Source: Pseudomonas sp. FP1742
GTDB taxonomy: Bacteria > Pseudomonadota > Gammaproteobacteria > Pseudomonadales > Pseudomonadaceae
NCBI RefSeq assembly: GCF_030687145.1
Contig: NZ_CP117460.1
Coordinates: 744,001 to 808,000, forward strand
DNA: 64,000 nucleotides
Reading direction: 5' to 3'
Below the pieces are notes generated by a model. The model saw nothing but the letters and a program-made list of their open reading frames with translations. It did no database searches and had not been told where the DNA came from. A program made the translations under genes and the position numbers. The number at the start of each line of letters is the position of its first letter. The stretch's first letter is position 1. Below are positions 52,796 through 62,721 of this stretch, piece by piece.

Positions 52796-54178
52796 ATGGA
52801 AACACGTGGCTTCAGCGCAGCAGAACGACTGGAACGGCTGCCCGTCAGCGGTTACCACCGCATCATTTTCATCATCATTGCCCTGGCGTTTTTCTTCGAC
52901 TCCATGGATTTGGCGATGATGACCTTTCTGCTCGGCTCGATTAAAGCCGAGTTCGGCCTGAGCACGGCCCAGGCCGGGTTGCTGGCCAGCTCGAGTTTCT
53001 TCGGCATGGTCGTGGGCGCATCACTGTCCGGCATGCTGGCCGATCGCTTCGGGCGCAAACCGGTGTTCCAGTGGAGCATCGTGTTGTGGGGCATCGCCAG
53101 CTATCTGTGCTCCACGGCGCAGAATGTCGAAACGCTCACGCTGTTCCGAATCCTGTTGGGGATCGGCATGGGCATGGAGTTTCCGATTGCCCAGTCGATG
53201 CTGTCCGAGCTGATTCCGGCCAAGCGCCGCGGGCGTTACATCGCATTGATGGACGGTTTTTGGCCGCTGGGTTTCGTCGCGGCCGGGGTGCTGTCGTATT
53301 TCCTGTTGCCGGTGATTGGCTGGCGCGACATTTTTCTGGTGTTGGCAGTGCCAGCGGTGTTCGTCCTGGCGATTCGTTTTTTCATTCCCGAGTCGCCGCG
53401 CTGGCTGGAGCAGGCTGGACATCATGATGCGGCAGACACGGTTTTACGCCGTATCGAAGAACGGGTTCGGGCGTCATTGGGCCGTTCGGATCTGCCTGAG
53501 CCGATTCGTCTGCCACGGGTGGTGAGTCAACCGGGTAACTTCTTCTCCGCGCTGCGGGAAATCTGGTCGGCGCAGTATCGCCAGCGCACGATGATGATCT
53601 GGAGCGTGTGGTTCTTCGCCCTGCTGGGTTTCTATGGCCTGACGTCCTGGCTCAGTGCGCTGCTGCAACAGTCGGGCTTCGCCGTGACTCAGTCGGTGTA
53701 TTACACGGTGCTGATTTCCCTCGGCGGGATTCCCGGTTTCCTCATGGCCGCCTGGCTGGTGGAGCGTTGGGGGCGCAAGCCGGTGTGCGTTGTGACCATG
53801 CTCGGCGGCGGGGTGATGGCGTTTCTTTATGGCCAGAGCGCGGTGTTCGGCGGCAACGTCAGCCTGTTGATCACATCGGGGCTGCTGATGCAGTTCTTCT
53901 TGTTCGGCATGTGGGCGGTGCTCTACACCTACACCCCTGAGTTGTATCCGACGTCGGCACGGGCCACAGGCTCGGGGTTCGCTTCGGCCATCGGCCGTGT
54001 GGGGTCGCTGCTTGGGCCAATGGTGACCGGGCTGGTATTCCCGATGACCGGGCAGGGCGGGGTGTTTGCGCTGGGGGCGATGTGCTTTGCGATTGCGGCG
54101 GGGGTGGTGTGGATGTTCGGGATGGAAACCCGGGGCAAGACACTGGAAGAATTGAGCGAGCCGGTGATCGTCAGTTAA
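52796..54178 (+). CDS. MFS transporter, sugar/aromatic-acid porter type
   Basis: 460 aa with twelve membrane helices. METRGFSAAERLERLPVSGYHRIIF at the N-terminus is typical of the niacin/aromatic acid porters; loop 2-3 carries GMLADRFGRKPVFQWS, loop 4-5 GIGMGMEFPIAQSMLSELIPAKRRGRY, and loop 8-9 ERWGRKPVC. GGGGGAA precedes ATG 52796. An upstream in-frame start at 52610 overlaps the regulator gene and is rejected. Substrate unknown. Confidence 0.9.
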   Translation: METRGFSAAERLERLPVSGYHRIIFIIIALAFFFDSMDLAMMTFLLGSIKAEFGLSTAQAGLLASSSFFGMVVGASLSGMLADRFGRKPVFQWSIVLWGIASYLCSTAQNVETLTLFRILLGIGMGMEFPIAQSMLSELIPAKRRGRYIALMDGFWPLGFVAAGVLSYFLLPVIGWRDIFLVLAVPAVFVLAIRFFIPESPRWLEQAGHHDAADTVLRRIEERVRASLGRSDLPEPIRLPRVVSQPGNFFSALREIWSAQYRQRTMMIWSVWFFALLGFYGLTSWLSALLQQSGFAVTQSVYYTVLISLGGIPGFLMAAWLVERWGRKPVCVVTMLGGGVMAFLYGQSAVFGGNVSLLITSGLLMQFFLFGMWAVLYTYTPELYPTSARATGSGFASAIGRVGSLLGPMVTGLVFPMTGQGGVFALGAMCFAIAAGVVWMFGMETRGKTLEELSEPVIVS

Positions 54179-54191
54179 TCACCGATTAAAG

Positions 54192-54280
54192 GTGGGAGCG
54201 GGCTTGCTCGCGAAAGCGGTATGCCAGTCGACATCATCGTTGACTGACACCCCGTCTTCGCGAGCAAGCCTGCTCCCACA
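54192..54280. repeat. REPIN
   Basis: An 89-bp inverted REP pair between the convergent MFS and adenine deaminase genes; the right arm has GCAAGCCTGCTCC. Confidence 0.9.
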
Positions 54281-54299
54281 TTGGGTTCTGCGGTGAACC

Positions 54300-55286
<987 letters not shown>

Positions 55287-55334
55287 CTACAGATGCCCGT
55301 AGAAACCATGAGCAAAACCTGACCAGCCGGTTCA

Positions 55335-56300
55335 TTACACGGCTTCCTGTTGCCGTCGATAGGCGTAGGTATCGGCGAAGCGCGAGAGCAGGAATTCGGC
55401 GCAGGTGGTGGGCGGATACTTCGCCGGATGCTGTTCGTCCTGACAGCCAGGCAGGCATTCAATGGCGGTGTCGGGATGCGGTTCGGCAAAGAACGGCATC
55501 GAGTACCGATCCACACCCAGCGGGCTGATCACCCGATGCGGCGTCGACAGATAACGGTCGTTGCTCCAGCGCGCCATCATGTCGCCGAGGTTGACCACGA
55601 ACGTGCCTTCGATCGGCGGCGCATCGATCCATTCGCCTTTTACGTTGCGCACTTGCAAACCACCGGCGGCATCCTGGTAGAGCAGGGTGATGCAGCCGTA
55701 ATCGGTATGGGCGCCGGCGCCTTGCTGCTCGCGGGAGCTGGCCGTGTGGCGTGGCGGGTAATGAATCATCCGCAGCACGCTGACCGGTTCTTTGAAGCGG
55801 CGATCGAAGAAGTCACGCTCGATGCCCAAGGCCAGGGTCATGGCCCGCAGCAGGGTTTGGGCGAGCGCTTGCATGTCGACATAGTGTTGCTCCATCAGCG
55901 CTTCCCAACCGGGCATCGACGGGTGACGGTTGGGCCCGCGCAAGGGTTTTTCCGCCAGCACCTCGGGGTGATCGACGGGCAGGTGCAGGCCCATGTCGAA
56001 GGTCTCTTTCAGGTCGCTGGGTTTGCTCGGGTCGAGTTGCTCGGTGGCGATAGCGCCATAGCCACGGTGGTGGCGGGTCTGGGTGATGTCGATGGTGAGT
56101 TTTTCGGCGGCGGGCAGGGCGAAGAAGCGTTGGGCATGATCAAGCACGGCTTCAATGCGCGACGGGGCGATCGGGTGGCCCTTGATATAGAAAAAGCCCC
56201 ATTCGCGGCAGGCACGGTCGATATGCATGGCGACCGATTGCCAGGCGGTTGGGTCATCGCTGTAGAGCGGGGCGATGTCGATGATGGGAAGGCTGTTCAT
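55335..56300 (-). CDS. 2-oxoglutarate/Fe(II)-dependent oxygenase (isopenicillin N synthase family)
   Basis: 321 aa. The N-terminal LPIIDIAPLYSDDPTAWQSVAMHIDRACREWGFFYIKGH pattern and the double-stranded beta-helix with iron ligands HTDYGCITLLYQD (His-x-Asp) and STPHRVISP (distal His), and the 2-oxoglutarate Arg-x-Ser DRYSMPFF are complete. AGGA precedes ATG 56298-56300; the longer frame starts inside a REPIN and is rejected. Its substrate is unknown; similar genes stand next to adenine deaminase in other pseudomonads, so a modified purine is a reasonable guess. Confidence 0.88.
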   Translation of the reverse strand: MNSLPIIDIAPLYSDDPTAWQSVAMHIDRACREWGFFYIKGHPIAPSRIEAVLDHAQRFFALPAAEKLTIDITQTRHHRGYGAIATEQLDPSKPSDLKETFDMGLHLPVDHPEVLAEKPLRGPNRHPSMPGWEALMEQHYVDMQALAQTLLRAMTLALGIERDFFDRRFKEPVSVLRMIHYPPRHTASSREQQGAGAHTDYGCITLLYQDAAGGLQVRNVKGEWIDAPPIEGTFVVNLGDMMARWSNDRYLSTPHRVISPLGVDRYSMPFFAEPHPDTAIECLPGCQDEQHPAKYPPTTCAEFLLSRFADTYAYRRQQEAV

Positions 56301-56345
56301 GGGATTTCCTGAAGAGTACGCAGGTCGGAAAACACTGGAAGGCCC

Positions 56346-56435
56346 TGTGGGAGCGGGCTTGCTCGCGAAGACGGTGTGCCAGTCGATATCAATGTTGCAT
56401 GACACACCGCTTTCGCGAGCAAGCCCGCTCCCACA
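56346..56435. repeat. REPIN
   Basis: A 90-bp inverted REP pair with canonical arms, in the 158 bp between the oxygenase start and the BMP protein stop. Confidence 0.92.
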
Positions 56436-56458
56436 GGGTTTTGTGTTCCTGGCAGGAA

Positions 56459-57541
56459 TTACTTCGGCATCTCGGCCTTCATGCCTTCGACGTAGTAGTT
56501 CATCGACGCCAGTTGCGCATTGGTCGCCGTCGCGCCCGCCGGGATTTTCTCCACGCCGGCCTGGTCCTTGATCGGCCCGGTGAACGGATGCAGCGCACCG
56601 CTCTTGATGTCGGCAATGATCTGCTCGGCTTCGGTTTTCACTGCGGTCGGCACCAGGTCGCTGATGGGCAGTTCAACCGTCCCCTCCTGCAAACCACCCC
56701 AGTAATCCTGGGATTTCCACGTATGGTCGAGCACGCTTTGGGTCGCCTGAATGTAGTGCGGCCCCCAGTCGTTGACGATAGACGTCAACACCGCTTTCGG
56801 CCCGAAGTGCGCCATGTCCGACGCATAACCGACGGCATACACACCACGACGTTCGGCGGCCTGGATCGGTGCCGGGCTGTCGGTGTGCTGGAACACCACG
56901 TCCACGCCCTGGTCGATCAGCGCGTTGGCGGCGTCGGCTTCCTTGCCCGGATCGAACCAGGAGTTGACCCACACCACTTTGATCTCGGTGCCCGGGTTGT
57001 ATTTGTTCAGGGCCAGTTGGATGGCGTTGATGTCGCGGATGACTTCTGGAATCGGGAACGAAGCGACATAGCCGATTTTCTTGGTCTTGGTCATCTTCGC
57101 TGCGAGGAAACCACCGACGTAGCGGCCCTCGTAAGTGCGCGCCAGGTACGTGCCGAGGTTCTTGTCCTGCTTGTAGCCGGTGGCGTGTTCGAAGGTCACC
57201 TTGGGAAATTGCTTGGCAACTTTCAGGGTCGGGTTCATGTAGCCGAAAGACGTGGTGAAGATCAGGTCGTACTGGTCCTTGGCCATGTTGCGGATCACCC
57301 GCTCGGCATCGGCGCCTTCGGCGACGTTCTCCACATAGTTGGTGGTGATCTGGTCGCCGAATTTCTCTGCCAGTGCCTTGCGTCCCTGTTCATGCTGATA
57401 CGTCCAGCCGTGGTCACCGATCGGGCCGATATAGACGAAGCCGACTTTCAGCGGGGCGGCGGCGCTGGCGGTCAGGCTGGCGCTCAGACCGATGGCTGCG
57501 GCGACAGCGCAAAGCAGCTGCTTCAACGGACGTTTGTGCAT
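56459..57541 (-). CDS. BMP-family nucleoside/purine ABC transporter binding protein
   Basis: A 360-aa periplasmic binding protein. The signal peptide (HKRPLKQLLCAVAAAIGLSASLTASA) is followed by APLKVGFVYIGPIGDHGWTYQHEQGRKAL, the BMP/PnrA family opening, and VVWVNSWFDPGKEADAANALIDQGVDVVFQHTDSPA. Such proteins feed nucleoside importers. ATG 57539-57541 with GGAG upstream is chosen. Its permeases and ATPase are 3-7 kb away beyond the deaminase and SDR genes, so the transporter is split into two blocks in the same orientation. Confidence 0.9.
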   Translation of the reverse strand: MHKRPLKQLLCAVAAAIGLSASLTASAAAPLKVGFVYIGPIGDHGWTYQHEQGRKALAEKFGDQITTNYVENVAEGADAERVIRNMAKDQYDLIFTTSFGYMNPTLKVAKQFPKVTFEHATGYKQDKNLGTYLARTYEGRYVGGFLAAKMTKTKKIGYVASFPIPEVIRDINAIQLALNKYNPGTEIKVVWVNSWFDPGKEADAANALIDQGVDVVFQHTDSPAPIQAAERRGVYAVGYASDMAHFGPKAVLTSIVNDWGPHYIQATQSVLDHTWKSQDYWGGLQEGTVELPISDLVPTAVKTEAEQIIADIKSGALHPFTGPIKDQAGVEKIPAGATATNAQLASMNYYVEGMKAEMPK

Positions 57542-57613
57542 GAATGGGAACTCCATTTTGTTGTGAGGTGTGCCAGGGGTAATGCAAATTGCTGACCAAC
57601 AGGACAACAAAAT

Positions 57614-57676
57614 AAAAAGATCGCAGCCTTCGATACCTCACGCCTCTGTAGGCGCTGCCGAAGACTGCGATCTTTT
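57614..57676. terminator. Hairpin of the GCTGCCGAAGGCTGCGAT repeat family, probable terminator of the deaminase gene
   Basis: AAAAGATCGCAGCCTTCG (57615-57632) and CGAAGACTGCGATCTTTT (57659-57676) are inverted with one mismatch in 18. Both sides end in T-runs, so it could stop transcription in either direction. It lies between 8-oxoguanine deaminase and the binding protein gene. Confidence 0.65.
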
Positions 57677-57779
57677 GATGTTCAATTCATCACCGGAGCC
57701 AACCCGGTGCAGAGGCTCCAACTCATGCCATCCGCTGGTGCGGACAGCTCACACAAAGCTGTGGGGGCGGGGGAGTGTG

Positions 57780-59138
57780 TCAGGTGCCGGCGATCAACTG
57801 CCGAGCCGCTTGATTGTGATCGGCGATCAACCCTTTCAGATCCAGCCCCTCAACTTGCCCATCGATCACCCGCCACTTGCCGCCGATCATCACCCGGTCT
57901 GCCCGGTCCGCGCCGCATAGCAGCAGCGCTGACACCGGATCGTGGCTGCCGGAGAAGCGCAGTTCATCCAGTTTGAATAGCGCCAGATCGGCCTGCTTGC
58001 CCGCCGCCAGTTCGCCGATATCGCTGCGCCCGAGCAACTGCGCCGAACCCTTGGTCGCCCAACCCAACACCAATTCCGGGGTGATCTTCTGCGCGCCATA
58101 ACGCAGGCGCTGGATGTACAGCGCCTGTCGGGTTTCGAGCATCATATTCGAGGCGTCGTTGGACGCCGAGCCGTCCACGCCAAGCCCCAACAGCGCGCCC
58201 GCGGCGGTCAGGTCCAGCGTTGGACAAATGCCGGAAGCCAGGCGCATGTTCGAACTCGGGCAATGGCAAATACCGGTGCCGGCGGCGCCGAGGCGGGCGA
58301 TTTCGTCGGGGTTGAAATGAATGCCGTGGGCCAGCCAGGTACGGGGGCCGAGCCAGCCGACGCTGTCCAGATAATCCACGGTACGCAGGCCGAAGCGTTG
58401 CAGGCAGAAGTCTTCTTCGTCGAGGGTTTCGGCCAGGTGAGTGTGCAGGCGCACGTCGAGGGTGTTTGCCAATTCGGCGCTGGCGGACATGATTTGCGGG
58501 GTTACTGAAAATGGCGAGCAGGGCGCCAAAGCGATCTGGATTTGCGCGCCGTCACCACGTTCGTGGTACTCGGCAATCAAGCGTTGGCTGTCGGCGAGAA
58601 TCACTTCGCCTTCCTGGACAGTCTGCTGCGGCGGCAGCCCTCCGTCTTTTTCACCGAGGCTCATCGAACCGCGAGTGAGCATGGCGCGCATGCCCAGTTC
58701 GCGGACACTCTCGACCTGTACATCGATCGCGTTTTCCAGGCCCTCAGGAAACAGGTAATGGTGATCGGCCGCGGTGGTGCAGCCGGACAACAGCAACTCG
58801 GCCAACGCGACTTTGCTGGCGAGGGCGAGTTTTTCCGGCGTGAGCCTCGCCCAGACCGGATAGAGGGTTTTCAACCACGGGAACAACGGCTGATTGACCA
58901 CCGGCGCCCAGGCGCGGGTCAGGGTTTGATAGAAGTGGTGATGGGTGTTGATCAGCCCCGGCAAGATCACATGTTCGCGGGCATCGAAGATTTGTCCACA
59001 GGGGGCGGACGGTTGCTGGCCGACGCCGAGCACTTCGACGATCAAACCGTCTTGCAGCACCAGACCGCCACGGGCATCGAGCGCGTTGGCCGTGAAAATG
59101 GCGAGGGGATTTTTTAACCAGGTACGGGTCGCAGGCAT
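57780..59138 (-). CDS. 8-oxoguanine deaminase
   Basis: A 452-aa amidohydrolase. Metal site motifs: PGLINTHHHFYQTLTRAW (~60-77), LHTHLAETLDEEDFC (~235-250), WLAHGIHFNPDEIARL and LGLGVDGSASNDASNM. The sequence closely fits the P. aeruginosa 8-oxoguanine deaminase, which converts 8-oxoguanine to uric acid and differs from guanine deaminase. ATG 59136-59138. It sits between the binding protein and an SDR within the purine region, consistent with purine salvage after oxidative damage. Confidence 0.88.
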   Translation of the reverse strand: MPATRTWLKNPLAIFTANALDARGGLVLQDGLIVEVLGVGQQPSAPCGQIFDAREHVILPGLINTHHHFYQTLTRAWAPVVNQPLFPWLKTLYPVWARLTPEKLALASKVALAELLLSGCTTAADHHYLFPEGLENAIDVQVESVRELGMRAMLTRGSMSLGEKDGGLPPQQTVQEGEVILADSQRLIAEYHERGDGAQIQIALAPCSPFSVTPQIMSASAELANTLDVRLHTHLAETLDEEDFCLQRFGLRTVDYLDSVGWLGPRTWLAHGIHFNPDEIARLGAAGTGICHCPSSNMRLASGICPTLDLTAAGALLGLGVDGSASNDASNMMLETRQALYIQRLRYGAQKITPELVLGWATKGSAQLLGRSDIGELAAGKQADLALFKLDELRFSGSHDPVSALLLCGADRADRVMIGGKWRVIDGQVEGLDLKGLIADHNQAARQLIAGT

Positions 59139-59245
59139 AATGGCCGGCTCCTCTGAAAGTGGGTTCAGGGTTGCCAGCTCAGTGTTGCCCTGTCTGCTGA
59201 TCCAGGGTCGCCGCGGGGGCGAGGTGCGCAGTTTCGATCAAAAAA

Positions 59246-59275
59246 GTTTCGCGGGCAAGCCTCGCTCGACAGGAC
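59246..59275. repeat. Degenerate REP fragment
   Basis: GTTTCGCGGGCAAGCCTCGC resembles an inverted REP with an insertion and lost outer arm; it sits just left of the REPIN at 59289. Confidence 0.55.
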
Positions 59276-59288
59276 AATGCAAGCCCCC

Positions 59289-59376
59289 TGTGGGAGCGGG
59301 CTTGCTCGCGAATGGGATTTCATATTCACATGGATGTTGCCTGACCCACCGCCTTCGCGAGCAAGCCCGCTCCCAC
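59289..59376. repeat. REPIN
   Basis: An 88-bp inverted REP pair in the gap between the SDR stop and the 8-oxoguanine deaminase start. Confidence 0.92.
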
Positions 59377-59391
59377 ACTCGATTTATGGTG

Positions 59392-60078
59392 TTACCAGGG
59401 AATGGTCTCACCCCGGTAATTCACAAAGTGATGCCCGCCCTTGCCGGCATACGCATTCACCTGATCGATCAACCCGCGGGTGCTGGTTTCCACATCAATG
59501 TCGGCACCTTCGCCACCCATGTCGGTCTTCACCCAACCCGGATGCAGCGACAGCACGGTAAGTTTTTGCTCGCCCAGCTGCGTGACGAAGCTGTTGGTCA
59601 TCGAGTTCAGCGCCGCTTTGCTGGCCTTGTACAACGCCAGCTCCGGCGCGTCGGGCATGGTCACGCTGCCCAGCACCGAACTCATGAACGCCAGCACGCC
59701 GCTGCCTTCACGAATCTGCCCGACGAAACGCTGGGCCAGGTTGATCGGCGCCACGGCATTGGTGAAGAACAATTGACCGACCTCGGCCAGGGTCGCGCCA
59801 CCCGGCGTCTGGACCTCCGGCCCTTTGACCCCGGCATTCACGAACAACAGGTCGAAGACCTCGCCCTTGAGCTGTTGACTGAGGGCGATGACCGCTTGCT
59901 GATCGTCCATGTCGAGTTTTTCGATCCGTACCTTGCCCAACGCCTGCAAGGCTTCGGCACCCTGCGGGTTGCGCACGGTGGCGGTGACTTGCCAGCCGTC
60001 GGCCAGCAGGGTTTTCACCAGGCCGAGACCCAGGCCCCGAGAGGCGCCGATGATGAGTGCGGTTTTTGCCGTGGACAT
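59392..60078 (-). CDS. Short-chain dehydrogenase/reductase
   Basis: A 228-aa classical SDR. The cofactor loop is ALIIGASRGLGLGLVKTLL (~7-25), NAG motif FVNAGVKGPE, catalytic Ser in FMSSVLGS, and YxxxK in ALYKASKAALNSM. Substrate unknown. It lies between purine genes in the same orientation but nothing in the sequence ties it to purines. ATG 60076-60078 has GGAAG upstream. Confidence 0.9.
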   Translation of the reverse strand: MSTAKTALIIGASRGLGLGLVKTLLADGWQVTATVRNPQGAEALQALGKVRIEKLDMDDQQAVIALSQQLKGEVFDLLFVNAGVKGPEVQTPGGATLAEVGQLFFTNAVAPINLAQRFVGQIREGSGVLAFMSSVLGSVTMPDAPELALYKASKAALNSMTNSFVTQLGEQKLTVLSLHPGWVKTDMGGEGADIDVETSTRGLIDQVNAYAGKGGHHFVNYRGETIPW

Positions 60079-60170
60079 GAATGGCTTCCTTGATGTCTCG
60101 AGAGGGCTTGACCCTGGAGCATACTCCAGGCTTTAGCCTTGTTGCTCCCTGAATGTATGGAGCAATGCCA

Positions 60171-60593
60171 ATGTGGACTTCAACGCAATATCGTCAACTG
60201 GTGCGTGGCAGCGCGTGGTACGACCTGATCGTCACGGCGGCATTTTCCACGCCGTGGAGTTTTGCGGCGTTGCATGGCGTGCTGTTAAACCTGAGTCAGA
60301 CCTTCAATCTGCCCGGCGAGCTACCGCTGTTCGAACCGATGCACATGCTGATGGCCAATCTGTTGGGTTCGATTGTGTGCGTCTGGGCGGTGTTGCGGAT
60401 TCGTGATCCGCAGCCGGTGTTCGGGCGGTATGACGCGGTGGGGAGGTTTCTGTTTTCGGCTTGGCAGGCTTATGCCCTGGCCCATGGGGCAAGTTCGCTA
60501 TTGGCGATTTTCCTGTTCTTTGAACTGATGTGGGGCGTGGCTCAGGTGTTGCCTGTTCGGACGCCTTCGCGGGCAAGCCCGCTCCCACAGTAG
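60171..60593 (+). CDS. Small membrane protein with REP-encoded C-terminus
   Basis: 140 aa with about four hydrophobic helices (DLIVTAAFSTPWSFAALHGVLL, MLMANLLGSIVCVWAVLRI, FLFSAWQAYALAHG, LLAIFLFFELMWGVAQVL). GGAG lies 8 bases before ATG 60171 (MWTSTQYRQL). The last ten residues ([10 protein letters not shown]) are encoded by a REP element and the TAG stop is at its edge, so the native C-terminus has been replaced or extended by the repeat. Function unknown. Confidence 0.75.
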   Translation: MWTSTQYRQLVRGSAWYDLIVTAAFSTPWSFAALHGVLLNLSQTFNLPGELPLFEPMHMLMANLLGSIVCVWAVLRIRDPQPVFGRYDAVGRFLFSAWQAYALAHGASSLLAIFLFFELMWGVAQVLPVRTPSRASPLPQ

Positions 60594-60657
60594 ACCGGGT
60601 TGTATCCAGGATTGTCGGTTAACACAGAACCATTGTGGGAGCGGGCTTGCTCGCGAA
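60566..60657. repeat. Outward-facing REP pair
   Basis: An inverted REP (60566-60589) overlaps the end of the small membrane protein gene; a forward REP (60634-60657) follows. The order is opposite to a REPIN, as at 34648-34740. Confidence 0.88.
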
Positions 60658-60677
60658 GAGGCCCGCCCAGTCACCAC

Positions 60678-61604
60678 TTAATGCCCAGCCCGCCACGGCT
60701 GCCCCAGCGACACCGGCGCATACAGCCGTGTGCGCACGGCATCCCGGGACAACAACACCAACACCACAATGGTCGCAACATACGGCAACATCGCCAACAG
60801 ACTCGATGGGATCGCCAGCCCCAACCCCTGCGCCACCAAATGCAGGATGCTGGCGAGGCCGAACAGATACGCCCCGAGCAGCAATCGCCACACCCGCCAA
60901 CTGGCAAACACCACCAGCGCCAAGGCGATCCAGCCGCGACCGGCGCTCATGTTTTCCGCCCACATCGGCGTGTAGGCCAGGGACAGATAAGCCCCGGCCA
61001 ACCCCGCCATCGCCCCGCCAAACAGCACCGCCAGGGTGCGTACGCGCAACACCGGCAAGCCCATCGCACTGGCGGCGTCCGGGCTTTCGCCGACCGCCTG
61101 AATAATCAACCCGACGCGACTTTTCACAATCACCCAGACCACCAGGGCAAACAGGGCAAACGACAGATACACCAGCAGGTCCTGGGCAAACAGCATCCGC
61201 CCGATCAGTGGGATGTCACTCAGATAAGGAATCGCCACCGGCTCGAAACCCGCCAGCGGTTTGCCGACCCACGCAGCGCCAACGAAGGTCGACAGGCCCA
61301 CGCCGAAGATCGTCAACGCCAACCCGGTGGCCACCTGGTTGGCATTGAATACCAGTGCCACCAGGGCAAACAGCGACGACAGCAACATCCCGGCGAGCAT
61401 CGCCAGCAACACGCCAAGCCAGAGGTTGCCGCTGTTCAGAGCGACGATGAAACCGATCACCGCCCCAAACAGCATCATGCCTTCCTGGCCGAGGTTGAGG
61501 ACGCCGCTCTTCTCGCAGATCAACTCGCCCAACGCCACCAACAACAGCGGGGTGCCGCAGCGGACCATGGCATAGAAAATATTGCTCAGCAGATCGATAT
61601 CCAT
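60678..61604 (-). CDS. Nucleoside/purine ABC transporter permease
   Basis: A 308-aa inner-membrane permease with about eight to nine helices, of the BPD_transp_2 (RbsC-like) family. NIFYAMVRCGTPLLLVALGELICEKSGVLNLGQEGMMLFGA is the typical opening of the second permease in nucleoside importers; LVVWVIVKSRVGLIIQAVGESPDAASAMGLPVLRVR follows. ATG 61602-61604 (AGGAG upstream) overlaps the first permease's stop codon, so the two are coupled. Confidence 0.9.
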   Translation of the reverse strand: MDIDLLSNIFYAMVRCGTPLLLVALGELICEKSGVLNLGQEGMMLFGAVIGFIVALNSGNLWLGVLLAMLAGMLLSSLFALVALVFNANQVATGLALTIFGVGLSTFVGAAWVGKPLAGFEPVAIPYLSDIPLIGRMLFAQDLLVYLSFALFALVVWVIVKSRVGLIIQAVGESPDAASAMGLPVLRVRTLAVLFGGAMAGLAGAYLSLAYTPMWAENMSAGRGWIALALVVFASWRVWRLLLGAYLFGLASILHLVAQGLGLAIPSSLLAMLPYVATIVVLVLLSRDAVRTRLYAPVSLGQPWRAGH

Positions 61605-62710
61605 CACAAGGCTCCTGCTTGTACGGCGGTGGTCGAGGTGCGCCGTACCCAGCGCAGCTTCAAACGTGGTCGGTAGAGAATCAGCACGTCACTGGCCAGC
61701 AGGAAAAACAGCATCATCCCCTGGAACAATTGAGTGATGGCTTGTGGCAGGTTCATGCTCATCTGCGCGCTTTCGCCACCGATGTACAGCAGCGCCATCA
61801 ACAGGCTGGAAAACAGAATGCCGATGGGATTCAGCCGCCCGAGAAACGCCACGGTGATCGCCGCATAGCCATAACCCGGCGAAACCTGCGGCACCAGTTG
61901 GCCGATGGGCCCGGTGACTTCGCAAACCCCGGCCAGCCCCGCCAAGCCACCGCTGATCAACAGCGCCAGCCAGATCAGCCGCTTCTCGCGAAAGCCGACG
62001 AAGCCCGCCGCGCGCTTGTCCAGCCCGAGCACTTTGATCTGGAAACCGATAAAGCTTCTCTGCAACAGCACCCACACCGCCACCAGCGCGAGCAAGGTGA
62101 AATACACGCCCGCATGGACCCGACCGTCCTCCATCAGCAGCGGCAAGCGACTGGCATCGCCAAACATCGCCGACTCCGGAAAGTTGAACCCGGCCGGGTC
62201 CTTCAGCGGCCCGTGAACGCAGAACAGCAGCAGGTTCAAAGCGATGTAATTGAGCATGATGCTGGTGAGGATTTCATTGGCGTTGAAGCGTGTGCGCAGC
62301 CATGCCGTCAGCCCGGCCCACGCGGCGCCGGCCAGGGTGCCGGTGAGCAGGATCAACACCAGCGCCCAACGGCTTTGCAGGTCGATGATGTTCACCGCCA
62401 ATGCACTGCCGGCCAAGGCGCCGAGCAGCAACTGACCTTCGGCGCCGATGTTCCAGATCCGTGCCTGATACGCCACTGCCAGGCCCAATGCACAGAGCAG
62501 AATCGGCAATGCTTTGACCAACAATTCAGAGACCCCGTACAGGTCGCTGATCGGTGCAATCAGCAAGGTGTGCAAGGTCAGCAACGGATCGTGGCCCAGC
62601 GCGATAAACAGCAATGAGCCACAGCCCAGGGTCAACACCGCCGCCAGCAACGGCGAGCACCACAACATCAGGCGCGATTGCTGGCCACGGGGTTCGAGAG
62701 AAAGCAGCAT
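61604..62710 (-). CDS. Nucleoside/purine ABC transporter permease
   Basis: A 368-aa permease with about ten helices. SDLYGVSELLVKALPILLCALGLAVAYQARIWNIGAEGQLLLGALAG marks the first permease of the family; LNYIALNLLLFCVHGPLKDPAGFNFPES is the typical long loop. GGAG precedes ATG 62708-62710; the in-frame region 43 codons upstream is not coding-like. It lies 11 bases after the ATPase gene. Confidence 0.9.
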   Translation of the reverse strand: MLLSLEPRGQQSRLMLWCSPLLAAVLTLGCGSLLFIALGHDPLLTLHTLLIAPISDLYGVSELLVKALPILLCALGLAVAYQARIWNIGAEGQLLLGALAGSALAVNIIDLQSRWALVLILLTGTLAGAAWAGLTAWLRTRFNANEILTSIMLNYIALNLLLFCVHGPLKDPAGFNFPESAMFGDASRLPLLMEDGRVHAGVYFTLLALVAVWVLLQRSFIGFQIKVLGLDKRAAGFVGFREKRLIWLALLISGGLAGLAGVCEVTGPIGQLVPQVSPGYGYAAITVAFLGRLNPIGILFSSLLMALLYIGGESAQMSMNLPQAITQLFQGMMLFFLLASDVLILYRPRLKLRWVRRTSTTAVQAGAL

Positions 62711-62721
62711 GTGAAACTCCG

